Source: Acidimicrobiaceae bacterium
GTDB taxonomy: Bacteria; Actinomycetota; Acidimicrobiia; Acidimicrobiales; RAAP-2
Assembly: GCA_947455165.1 (NCBI GenBank)
Contig: CANGMP010000011.1
Span: 1-35,026, forward strand
DNA: 35,026 nucleotides
Reading direction: 5' to 3'
Under the pieces are notes generated by a model. It searched no databases, was not told the DNA's origin, and worked only from the letters and a program-made list of their open reading frames with translations. The position numbers and the translations under genes are program-made. Positions 1 to 6,638 of this stretch are shown here, piece after piece (within the stretch, counting starts at the first letter, position 1; each line of letters begins with the position of its first letter).

Positions 1-1
1 C

Positions 2-1198
2 TGGCAGTCAACGTCTGGCAGGCTCGTCTGTGTGAACACCGCTGGCACAACCTGTTCGACCAGCTCGCCCTCGGCCACGACCACCCTCTACTCCTACGAC
101 GCAGACGGTCATCGGGCAACCAGTTCCAACAACGGCGTGACCAACGCTTTTATCTGGGACACCGGCGCCTCGCAGCTGCTCGCTGACTCCACGCACGATT
201 ACGTCTATCTCCAGGGCTCCGTCACCCCCGATCTGCAGATCAACCTCACGACCGGCACCGTTGATCTGCTCATTCAGGACCAAAACGCCAACACCAGGGG
301 GGTCGTGCAAGTCACGGGAGCCACCAGCGCACTCAACGGCACAATCGTTAACTACATCGACTACGACGCCTACGGCAACGCCATCACTCAGTCGGGAGGC
401 TCCATCAACCCCGGCGGCATGGCCAACGGGGGAGTCTCAACTGACATCTCCACCGCCTTCGCCTTTGGCGCGGGCTACTTAGACGCCTCCAACCTCACCT
501 ACCTCGTCCACCGTTACCTGGATAACGAGTCGGGGCAGTTCATCAGCGTCGACCCACTGGTTGATCAGACTCGAGAGGCCTATGTCTATGCGGGGGATGG
601 GCCAGTGATGGCGATTGATGCGATGGGAACAAGCACAGATATGACGAAGGTGAGTCAATGGGCTAGCCAGCACGCACATGATCCGAAGTCGAGTAACGGC
701 TCTAATCCCGACTGTACTAATTTCGTTTCAACTGCACTCCATATCGGAGGATTCAGAGAGACAGAGTCTGGGTGGGGCCTAGTTGCCCAGTACTTGCATC
801 GGAATAATCCTGATGCTTGGTTTCGGCACCAAATTCCTTCAAAAGCATGGGCGAATGCTCACAGTTTCTTTAGCTTTCTACAGTTAAAGAATGCCAAGGT
901 AGTTAAGAGTCAATGGGGGCTAGGCGTTAAAGGTAGTTTAGATACCTTGATCCCCCCTGCCTCCGCCAAGCCTGGTGATATCATCTTTGCAAGTTGGAAT
1001 TCGGGCTCGTCTGGCCAAATCTCTCATGCGGGAGTGATTGTAGATTGTCAATCTGCATCCCAATCTTGCACCAATGGTCTAGCCATTGCGCAACATAGCA
1101 GTAATACCATTGACTCATTTATGGACTGGAGAAACTGCTCGGAAACTAATCCAGGTGGCGAGACATACGCCTGGATACTAAGACCGAAAGAGTGGTAA
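2..1198 (+). CDS. RHS/YD-repeat polymorphic toxin, C-terminal part, with Amidase_6-like tip (5' partial)
   Basis: The frame is open from base 2, so the gene enters from outside the window; the GTG at 32 is not its start. Roughly the first 200 codons are RHS core: YD-repeat residues (LYSYDADG, YIDYDAYGN) and the RHS-associated core signature (GYLDASNLTYLVHRYLD, SGQFISVDPLV, YAGDGPVMAIDAMG). After the core ends near base 627, the DNA becomes AT-richer and the protein changes. The tip has a Cys in DCTNF (codon 713-715), a GDIIF motif, a His in SHAGVIV (1025-1027) and AQHSSN (His 1094-1096), the layout of the Amidase_6/NlpC-like papain fold. By family knowledge such tips are secreted toxins; a cell-wall or peptide amide substrate is inference. 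The usual DPxGL at the core end reads DAMGT here. The stop overlaps the next start (TAATG). Confidence 0.85.
   Translation, partial: WQSTSGRLVCVNTAGTTCSTSSPSATTTLYSYDADGHRATSSNNGVTNAFIWDTGASQLLADSTHDYVYLQGSVTPDLQINLTTGTVDLLIQDQNANTRGVVQVTGATSALNGTIVNYIDYDAYGNAITQSGGSINPGGMANGGVSTDISTAFAFGAGYLDASNLTYLVHRYLDNESGQFISVDPLVDQTREAYVYAGDGPVMAIDAMGTSTDMTKVSQWASQHAHDPKSSNGSNPDCTNFVSTALHIGGFRETESGWGLVAQYLHRNNPDAWFRHQIPSKAWANAHSFFSFLQLKNAKVVKSQWGLGVKGSLDTLIPPASAKPGDIIFASWNSGSSGQISHAGVIVDCQSASQSCTNGLAIAQHSSNTIDSFMDWRNCSETNPGGETYAWILRPKEW
596..627 (+). repeat. RHS core/tip junction, copy 1
   Basis: These 32 bases encode DGPVMAIDAMG at the end of the RHS core. They match 1803-1834 at 29 of 32 positions, with mismatches at the 9th, 17th and 25th base. 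Sequence before the junction is core-like and GC-rich, and sequence after it is AT-richer and unrelated between copies. This fits a short homology tract for exchanging toxin tips, as proposed for Rhs/WapA loci; the recombination itself is inference. Confidence 0.75.
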
Positions 1199-1629
1199 TG
1201 AAGCGATTTAGCCACTCTAGATTCCTCCTGATCACTGTGCTGGTAGTCGTTTCAATTGCCTTCCTAGGATTCACGCAATTTGTAAGAAGCTTGGATGCGG
1301 GTATCCATCGATACAATGGCCCAATTGGCAGCGCTCATTTCAGCACCCCAATCGGCACAGCGCGACATTGGTTTCAGTACGCTACTAATAATCAGTGGGC
1401 TGAGTTTCAGTCATTAAATGTGGCCCCAAGAATGACATTCGGTCGGGCACCTAAGTTCACGAATATTCACTGTTTGCTTGATTTTCAAAATGATGGTAAA
1501 GCAAAGGTGACATGTTGGTTTAAAAGAATCCAGAACAACTCAACATGGGATGGAATTGATGCGTGGTCACTTGATCTCGTCCAAAATGGGCATGGGTATT
1601 GGCTCGTAGCGAGCGGTGGCCAGGGGTAA
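1198..1629 (+). CDS. small membrane-anchored protein, candidate immunity protein for the amidase tip
   Basis: The ATG at 1198 overlaps the stop of the RHS toxin gene (TAATG), which implies translational coupling; a GTG at 1192 is a possible alternative start. The product is about 143 residues. Basic residues at the N-terminus precede one hydrophobic segment (about residues 8-26), then a soluble domain with no cysteine-rich or enzymatic motif. A helix-like stretch (ARHWFQYATNNQWAEFQ) and an ending of the type WSLDLV..GYWLVASGGQG recall NTF2-like small domains, but I do not recognise a family. Position directly after a toxin tip is the classical place of an immunity gene. An anchor with an outward domain would fit a toxin acting outside the membrane. 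The DNA is AT-rich, like the toxin tip. Confidence 0.6.
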   Translation: MKRFSHSRFLLITVLVVVSIAFLGFTQFVRSLDAGIHRYNGPIGSAHFSTPIGTARHWFQYATNNQWAEFQSLNVAPRMTFGRAPKFTNIHCLLDFQNDGKAKVTCWFKRIQNNSTWDGIDAWSLDLVQNGHGYWLVASGGQG

Positions 1630-1802
1630 ACAGAACTTAGACCTTCGTCGGTTGAGGTAGTTGTCCATCGGGTTGACAGGCGAATGATCCCATTCAGTTG
1701 GTTGTTTTCTTAACGCTAAAGAATCCAAGCTGGGTTAGAAATTGCTGTTGTAGAATATTTCTGCTGCGAACTTGCCATGAGTATCCTCTTGATTGATGTA
1801 TA

Positions 1803-1834
1803 GATGGGCCGGTGATGGGGATTGATCCGATGGG
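1803..1834 (+). repeat. RHS core/tip junction, copy 2
   Basis: This tract encodes DGPVMGIDPMG and matches 596-627 at 29 of 32 bases. The in-frame sequence just upstream hits a TGA at 1794-1796, so no RHS core is attached. The copy keeps the canonical DPxGL motif that copy 1 has lost. It marks the 5' edge of a displaced RHS tip. Confidence 0.75.
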
Positions 1835-2438
1835 GCTCAAGGGCTGGTATTGCGTGGCAGGTGTTTCGGCTTACTTCAAAGGCAATAGGTATGGTGAGGC
1901 CCACGGTAAATGCTCCAGGAAAAATCATGGCAGTAGGGTCAAAGTACGTAAATTGACACGTCCAGCAAGATCGATAGGAGGAAGCTTTTCCACTTCCGTG
2001 TCAGCATCATGGATTATCGGTGACCTCGAGATAACACTAAAAGTCACGGCTTCCGCAAGTTCAGCGGGCAGCTCGGGCTACTCTGTCGCAATTAACACTG
2101 ACGGCTCCGTGGACATGGTGAGCCCCTCGGGATCTGTAACGCAGGCTTCTGACAAGAGTTGGATTACAAGCGCGGCAGGAGTAGCAGTCGGAAATAATGG
2201 AGCGACGTCATATAGCCACCAGATTGGTCAAGACTTATCAGTGAAAGCCAATGGAATTAGCTTCACATTACGCGAAGACTTATCGGTATCACACCAGAGT
2301 ACCGACTCCAGTGGTGGATCTTGGAACGTCACAGGCATCGTAGTGTTAGGAGCAGTGGTTGTTGTGGGTGTTTTGTTCTTCCCTGAGGTTACTGTTGGAG
2401 GGATAATTGTACGAGGTGTAGCGGCAGCGGCAGCTTGA
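1812..2438 (+). CDS. orphan RHS C-terminal module, unknown toxin type
   Basis: The reading frame begins inside the duplicated RHS junction (DGPVMGIDPMGLKGW) and has no RHS core before it. Candidate starts (GTG 1812, ATG 1815, ATG 1830) all lie in or at the end of the junction and none has a ribosome-binding site, so the module is probably silent until fused to a core. After the junction come a basic stretch with two Cys (to about residue 55), a long Ser/Gly/Ala-rich region with alternating polar and small residues (about 55-170), and a hydrophobic C-terminus rich in Val and Gly (about 172-208). No enzymatic motif is visible. A membrane-active toxin is possible, supported only by the hydrophobic end and the membrane neighbour. 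The 1630-1802 spacer before it holds nothing I recognise. Confidence 0.6.
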   Translation: MMGIDPMGLKGWYCVAGVSAYFKGNRYGEAHGKCSRKNHGSRVKVRKLTRPARSIGGSFSTSVSASWIIGDLEITLKVTASASSAGSSGYSVAINTDGSVDMVSPSGSVTQASDKSWITSAAGVAVGNNGATSYSHQIGQDLSVKANGISFTLREDLSVSHQSTDSSGGSWNVTGIVVLGAVVVVGVLFFPEVTVGGIIVRGVAAAAA

Positions 2439-2477
2439 TATTTTCGAAGTAGTAACTAAAAAGAGAGATAGTCTCAA

Positions 2478-2900
2478 ATGAAAAACGAAGAAGAACAAGG
2501 AATAAATCTATACTTCGCCGTCTTGATTGTCAGGCGAATAAAATTTATGATTATTTTTCTGGTACTGACAGTTTTCTTTTATCTGAACATCATCCCACAT
2601 GCTGAATATCAATTGATGGCAAATGTTATTGCTTGGCCATTGCTAGGTTTTGTTGTATATCTCCGAGTTAAAAAGGAGATGCGTAGTATCTATAGGCAAG
2701 GGAAAGCTGATCTGAGCTTGGAAAATGATTGCGCAGAATTCTCCCTTCCAGGAATTGCACTGAAAGTCAGGTTGGATGAAGTGCAGTCTCCAAAAGAACT
2801 TGAGAAATTCAATTTTGTGATAATTCCTAGAGGAATTATTTGGTTATCCGAACTCGACTATCGCAAGCTTCTGAATCACGACGGGAATCTTGGACACTAA
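2478..2900 (+). CDS. two-TM protein, candidate immunity partner of the orphan module; C-terminus supplied by an IS end
   Basis: An ATG preceded by a purine-rich AGAGAG tract starts a 140-residue product. Two hydrophobic segments (about residues 22-41 and 45-62) form a hairpin, followed by a basic stretch and a soluble domain of about 75 residues containing GIALKVRLDEVQ and IIPRGIIWLSELDYRKLL. I do not recognise a family; the tail resembles YcxB-like domains only in general pattern. The DNA is strikingly AT-rich. The gene follows the orphan toxin module by 39 bases, the usual immunity position. The last nine codons (2871-2897) lie in the left inverted repeat of the IS3 element, which also gives the stop, so the native C-terminus has been replaced. 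Confidence 0.6.
   Translation: MKNEEEQGINLYFAVLIVRRIKFMIIFLVLTVFFYLNIIPHAEYQLMANVIAWPLLGFVVYLRVKKEMRSIYRQGKADLSLENDCAEFSLPGIALKVRLDEVQSPKELEKFNFVIIPRGIIWLSELDYRKLLNHDGNLGH
2872..2897 (+). repeat. left inverted repeat of the IS3 element
   Basis: The repeat begins TGAATCACGACGGG and ends CTTGGACAC. It matches the reverse complement of 4165-4190 at 20 of 26 bases. It is read in frame by the preceding gene (2478-2900) as its last codons. Confidence 0.85.
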
Positions 2901-2921
2901 ACCCTCTGAGAGGATGTGTCT

Positions 2922-3242
2922 ATGTCAGGTTCAACCCGTTATTCACCGGAGTTGCGTGAACGAGCAGTGAGGATGGCGATCGAAAACCGCGCGGACTACA
3001 AGTCCGAGTGGGCGACGTTCGTCGGCGTCAGCAAGCTCTTCGGCATGTCTCCCGAAACACTCAGATCGTGGGTGCGCAAAGCCCAGATTGACTCTGGGTC
3101 TCGCCCGGGACTTTCGTCCGATGAGCGTGCCAAGCTCAAGGCCCTCGAGCGTGAAGTGAAGGATCTGCGCCGCGCAAACGCCATTTTGCAGGATGCATCG
3201 ATTTTCTTCGCGACTGCGCTCGACGGTCAAACAAAGAGGTAG
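2922..3242 (+). CDS. IS3-family transposase OrfA (DNA-binding subunit)
   Basis: The product is 106 residues from ATG 2922, which has GAGAGGA at 2908-2914 as ribosome-binding site; a GTG at 2916 is in frame but too close to it. The N-terminus (RYSPELRERAVRMAIEN) and helix-turn-helix region (GVSKLFGMSPETLRSWVRKAQID) are typical of IS3 OrfA. They are followed by a leucine-zipper-like heptad stretch (KLKALEREVKDLRRANAILQDA). OrfA binds the inverted repeats and joins OrfB through a -1 frameshift. The overlap near 3230 shows no textbook slippery heptamer, so the frameshift site is unclear. OrfA itself looks intact. Confidence 0.9.
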   Translation: MSGSTRYSPELRERAVRMAIENRADYKSEWATFVGVSKLFGMSPETLRSWVRKAQIDSGSRPGLSSDERAKLKALEREVKDLRRANAILQDASIFFATALDGQTKR

Positions 3243-4165
3243 TTGCTTACATCGAGGCTCGAAAGGCTCGAAAGGCTCGAAAGGCTCGATGGGGGGTCGA
3301 GCCGATCTGCAGAGCTTTGCAGTTCGCTCCCAGCACCTACTACGAAGCCATGGCTCGACTGCCGAGCGCTCGCGCCCAACGTGACGAGGTTCTAAGACCC
3401 GAGATCCACCGCGTGCACCAAGCCAGTCTCGACGGTTGCTACGGCGCCAAGAAGATCTGGAAGCAGCTGCAGCGTGAGGGCATCACGGTGGCCAACTGCA
3501 CGGTGCGCCGACTCATGAAGCAAGAGGGTATTACTGGCGTTCGTCGCGGACGGCAGTTCAAAATCACGACTATTGCTGATGAGAACCAACTACGACCCAA
3601 CGACCTCGTGGACCGCCAGTTCGTCGCCTCAGCGCTGAACCGACTCTGGGTCGCTGACCTCACCTACATCAAGACCCACACCGGGTGGACCTACGTGGCC
3701 TTCATCATCGATGTTTTCTCGCGCAGCATTGTTGGTTGGCAGGCGTCAACGTCGCTGCGCAGCGACTTAGCCATTGATGCTCTCGAGATGGCGATCTACT
3801 CGCGACAACATCACGATCTATCCCACTTGGTTCACCACAGCGACCTGGGCGTTCAATAATTAAGTATTCGCTACTCCGAGCGGCTCGGCAGCGCCGACAT
3901 CGTCGCCTCGGTTGGATCCAAGGGCGACAGCTACGACAATGCCCTCGCCGAATCCTTCAACGGTCTCTACAAGAATGAGCTAATTCACCGCAAAGGACCC
4001 TGGCGCAACATCGAGCACGTCGAATGGGCGACGCTCACCTACATCGACTGGTTCAACCGACGACGCATCCACGAGTCACTCGGCCACGTCACGCCAACCG
4101 AATTTGAAGACGCCTACTATGCAGTTAACGAGTCAGAGAGCCTGGCCGTTATGGAAACGATTTAG
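3239..4165 (+). pseudogene. IS3-family transposase OrfB, broken by a nonsense codon
   Basis: The frame is -1 relative to OrfA and starts with the conserved VVAYI segment. It carries the HTH_21 region (GCYGAKKIWKQLQREGI) and the rve integrase core: first Asp in WVADLTYI, second Asp in HHSD, Glu in NALAESFNG. TAA at 3857-3859 stands where IS3 relatives have a Tyr codon (the motif reads GVQ-stop-LSIRY); the frame continues cleanly to TAG at 4163-4165. A single base change explains it. A fragment of about 180 codons from TTG 3317 may still be made but lacks the catalytic Glu. The nine-base tandem repeat at 3256-3289 adds ARK units near the start. Confidence 0.9.
3256..3289 (+). repeat. tandem repeat, unit GGCTCGAAA, about 3.8 copies
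   Basis: Three exact nine-base units are followed by a partial fourth (GGCTCGA). Read in the OrfB frame they encode Ala-Arg-Lys repeats. IS3 relatives have about six fewer residues here, so the tract looks like an in-frame expansion by two units. Confidence 0.85.
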
Positions 4166-4190
4166 TCTCCAAGAAACCCGTCCGGCTTCA
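4165..4190 (-). repeat. right inverted repeat of the IS3 element
   Basis: The tract reads GTCTCCAAGAAACCCG and ends TTCA on the plus strand. Its first base is the last base of the OrfB stop codon. Its reverse complement matches 2872-2897 at 20 of 26 positions. Confidence 0.85.
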
Positions 4191-4251
4191 CATAATGAAG
4201 GACAGACACTGGTTGCGTCGATCGAGTGGTCGAATGGGGAATTCAGAGGCC

Positions 4252-6009
4252 CTAGGGCTTAGGGCAAAGCTCGTCGCGCAACTGGCGCTTCAAGATCTTT
4301 CCTGCCGGATTACGTGGCAGGGGCTGGTCGTAGAAGAAGATGTGCGTCGGCACTGAGAACTTCGCGAGGCGCGCAGCTACGTGCTTCATCAACTCTTCGG
4401 CTTCAACCTTGTGGCCGGGGCGAACCACAATCACGGCGCCAACTTCCTCGCCCAAGACGGGGTGGGGAACGCCGATGACTGCGGCGTCGGCTACGGCGGG
4501 GTGCTCGAACAGCGCGCCCTCAACCTCGACGGAGTAGACGTTCTCGCCACCGCGAATGATCATGTCCTTCGCGCGGTCGACGATGTAGATGAAGCCGTCC
4601 TCGTCAATGCGAGCGACGTCGCCGGAGCGCAGCCAGCCCTTGGTGAAGGTCTTGGCCGTCTCTTCGGGCTTGTTCCAGTAGCAACGAACGACGTTTGGGC
4701 CCTTAATCCAGAGCTCACCGGTGACGTCTGGACCCTTCGGCAGGTCGGCACCGGGCTCGTCTCCCTCGTAGTCCTCGGGAACAATTGCCACGTCACAGAC
4801 CGGAATGGCCGGGCCGCACGAGTCGGGCTTGGCCACGTAGTCGGGACCTGAGTTGAGCGCCACAGCCGCTGAGGTTTCAGTAAGGCCGTAGCCGTTGCCG
4901 GGCTGTCCGCCAGGAAAGGTCGCACGAATGCGGCGAACGAGCTCGGGCGGTGCCGGCGCGCCACCGTAGGAGACTGACTTCACGCTCGACGTGTCGAACT
5001 GCTCAAAGTCGGGGTGATCCAAGATCTGCATGGCAATGGTCGGAACGCCACCGAAAGTGGTGATCTTTTCGTTCTGGATGAGAGCCAACGCTTGGCCGGC
5101 ATCAAAGTGGTGCGACATGACGAGCTTGCCGCCCGATGCGGTATTGGCAATCATGACGGCCAAGCAACCAGTGGCGTGGAAGAGCGGAATGTTTAAGAGG
5201 TACGCGTTCTGGATGCTCTCGCCCTTGTCGTCCACGTTGCCGCCACCAAAGCGCAGTGTGCTGCGCTGACCCGAGAAGATCAGGTTCATCAAGTTGGTGA
5301 TGGCGTTGCGGTGGGTTCCAACGGCGCCCTTGGGGCGACCGGTCGTGCCCGAGGTGTAGAAGATTGTGGCGTCGTCGTCGGTGTCGATCTCAACGGCCGG
5401 GGCCGCGACGTCGTCGGCCACAGTGCCCATCACTTCGTTGAAGTCACGAATGGCGATACGTGCGTGTGCCGCGCCGAGTTCGGGCTTTTGGCCACGGTGT
5501 TCGGTGATAACGAGAATCGTCTCGAGTTCGGGGATTTCGTCGAGGTGGGGACGAATTCGCTCAAGGCGTGCTTCGTCGACGATGGCCACCTTGGTTCCCG
5601 AGTCGCTGAGGCCGTAGGCCAGCTCTTCGCCGGTCCACCACGCATTGATTGGCACGGTGATGGCGCCACTGAGGACTGATCCCCAGAATGCCACGACCCA
5701 TTCGGGCAGGTTGCGAGCCGCAACGGCGACGCGGTCACCCTTGACGACGCCGAGTTCGATCAGACGGTGCGCCATGGTGGCCGCCATCTTGTAGTGCTGG
5801 CCAAAGGTGTAGCGCTCGTCTTCGTAAACAAGGAAGTCGGCGTCGGTGTGCCGGAGCGACAGGTCTAGGACGGTCTTGAGGCTGGCCGGCGCGTGCTTCC
5901 AAACTCGGTACTCAACACCACGGATGGCGACGGTGTCCATTTCGAACATCTGCCCGGCGGCGGTCATTTGGTCATCGGCCTCGGCAATGCTGAGAATCTG
6001 TTCAGTCAC
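4252..6009 (-). CDS. acyl-CoA synthetase (AMP-forming, class I adenylate-forming enzyme)
   Basis: The 585-residue product activates a carboxylic acid with ATP and joins it to CoA; chain length cannot be read from sequence. The AMP-binding P-loop YTSGTTGRPKG lies at about residues 218-228. It is followed by YGLTETSA, the hinge segment GWLRSGDVARIDEDGFIYIVDR with KDMIIRGGENVYSVEVE, and the catalytic-lysine end PRNPAGKILKRQLRDEL. The length is normal for the fatty/aromatic acyl-CoA ligase group. The GTG start at 6009 has AAGGAG a few bases upstream. The gene lies 27 bases downstream of orn on the same strand, so the two are probably co-transcribed. The 61 bases between the IS end and the stop contain nothing recognisable. 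Confidence 0.93.
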   Translation of the reverse strand: MTEQILSIAEADDQMTAAGQMFEMDTVAIRGVEYRVWKHAPASLKTVLDLSLRHTDADFLVYEDERYTFGQHYKMAATMAHRLIELGVVKGDRVAVAARNLPEWVVAFWGSVLSGAITVPINAWWTGEELAYGLSDSGTKVAIVDEARLERIRPHLDEIPELETILVITEHRGQKPELGAAHARIAIRDFNEVMGTVADDVAAPAVEIDTDDDATIFYTSGTTGRPKGAVGTHRNAITNLMNLIFSGQRSTLRFGGGNVDDKGESIQNAYLLNIPLFHATGCLAVMIANTASGGKLVMSHHFDAGQALALIQNEKITTFGGVPTIAMQILDHPDFEQFDTSSVKSVSYGGAPAPPELVRRIRATFPGGQPGNGYGLTETSAAVALNSGPDYVAKPDSCGPAIPVCDVAIVPEDYEGDEPGADLPKGPDVTGELWIKGPNVVRCYWNKPEETAKTFTKGWLRSGDVARIDEDGFIYIVDRAKDMIIRGGENVYSVEVEGALFEHPAVADAAVIGVPHPVLGEEVGAVIVVRPGHKVEAEELMKHVAARLAKFSVPTHIFFYDQPLPRNPAGKILKRQLRDELCPKP

Positions 6010-6036
6010 GGGTGCTCCTTGTTCGTTGCGAGATTA

Positions 6037-6579
6037 CTAAAGGCTGGTTGGCTGGAAGAGTTGCTCGCGGTAATAGGCCAACTCAGCAATCGATGCTCGA
6101 ATGTCATCGAGCGCCCGGTGGATTGACTCTTTCTGAGGTCGCTTCGCCACGCGTTCGGGGTACCAGCGCTGGCCGAGTTCCTTGATGGTAGAAACATCGA
6201 CGTTGCGATAGTGGAAGTACTGCTCGAGTTGTGGCATGTACTGCTGCAAGAAGCGGCGGTCGGTACCAATGGAGTTCCCGGCCAATGGAATGACTCCGGC
6301 TTCGCTAGAAATGTCCATCAGGAACTTGAGCGTGGCGGCTTCGGCTTCGGCCACACTCAGCGTGCTGCTCTTGATCTCTTCGAGTAGGCCCGAGGAGGTG
6401 TGCATTTGGGTGACAAAGTCACCCATCTCGGCCATCTCGGCCTCATTGGCGTGAATGACGAGGTCCGGACCCTCGGCGATAATGTTCAATTCGTCATCGG
6501 TGACAATCGTGGCAATTTCCACAATCACGTGGCGTTCGGGCTCAAGCCCGGTCATTTCGAGATCTATCCAAACCAGCAC
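6037..6579 (-). CDS. orn: oligoribonuclease (3'-5' exonuclease for short RNA)
   Basis: The product is 180 residues, the normal size for Orn. The DEDDh exonuclease motifs are present: Exo I WIDLEMTG (Asp6, Glu8), Exo II with Asp in GNSIGTDRRFL, and Exo III with SIHRALDDIRASIAEL carrying the catalytic His and Asp. Orn degrades 2- to 5-nt RNA, including pGpG in bacteria with cyclic-di-GMP. The start is GTG at 6579; no Shine-Dalgarno sequence precedes it, and a -10-like TAGTCT lies six bases upstream, so the message may be leaderless. It shares a 59-base divergent intergenic region with dut. Confidence 0.96.
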   Translation of the reverse strand: MLVWIDLEMTGLEPERHVIVEIATIVTDDELNIIAEGPDLVIHANEAEMAEMGDFVTQMHTSSGLLEEIKSSTLSVAEAEAATLKFLMDISSEAGVIPLAGNSIGTDRRFLQQYMPQLEQYFHYRNVDVSTIKELGQRWYPERVAKRPQKESIHRALDDIRASIAELAYYREQLFQPTSL

Positions 6580-6585
6580 AGTGCG

Positions 6586-6591
6586 AGACTA
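6586..6591 (-). promoter_or_regulatory. -10 element for orn, leaderless arrangement
   Basis: On the minus strand this reads TAGTCT, six bases before the GTG start of orn. No ribosome-binding site lies between them. A -35 is not clear. The same TAGnCT-N6-start layout occurs at dut and msrA. Confidence 0.45.
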
Positions 6592-6603
6592 GCCATATTC
6601 CAA

Positions 6604-6632
6604 TGGACGCCTAGAAAATCGACTTGTAGCCT
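6604..6632 (+). promoter_or_regulatory. dut promoter, leaderless arrangement
   Basis: TGGACG (6604-6609), a 17-base spacer and TAGCCT (6627-6632) form a sigma-70-type promoter. The -10 ends six bases before the ATG of dut, and there is no Shine-Dalgarno sequence. Transcription would begin at or next to the start codon. Confidence 0.5.
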
Positions 6633-6638
6633 TGCGCT

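Larger units (their letters stand above)
2872..4190 (+). mobile_element. IS3-family insertion sequence, decayed
   Basis: The element is 1319 bases long. Imperfect terminal inverted repeats start with TGAA and match at 20 of 26 positions. Between them lie orfA and orfB of an IS3-type transposase in a -1 frame relation. orfB has an in-frame stop between the second Asp and the Glu of the DDE triad, so the copy should not transpose by itself. The flanks (CTTC to the left, CATA to the right) show no 3- or 4-base target duplication. That suggests a deletion or recombination after insertion. It separates the RHS block from the metabolic region. Confidence 0.9.

Noticed and set aside
32..34. GTG as the start of the RHS gene
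   Set aside because: The frame is open to base 2 with RHS-like residues, so the gene begins outside the window.
3256..3289. Short CRISPR-like repeat
   Set aside because: Units are nine bases with no spacers; it is a simple tandem repeat within OrfB.
4381..4851. Plus-strand open frame of 156 codons
   Set aside because: It is the complement of the acyl-CoA synthetase gene and has no ribosome-binding site or domain.
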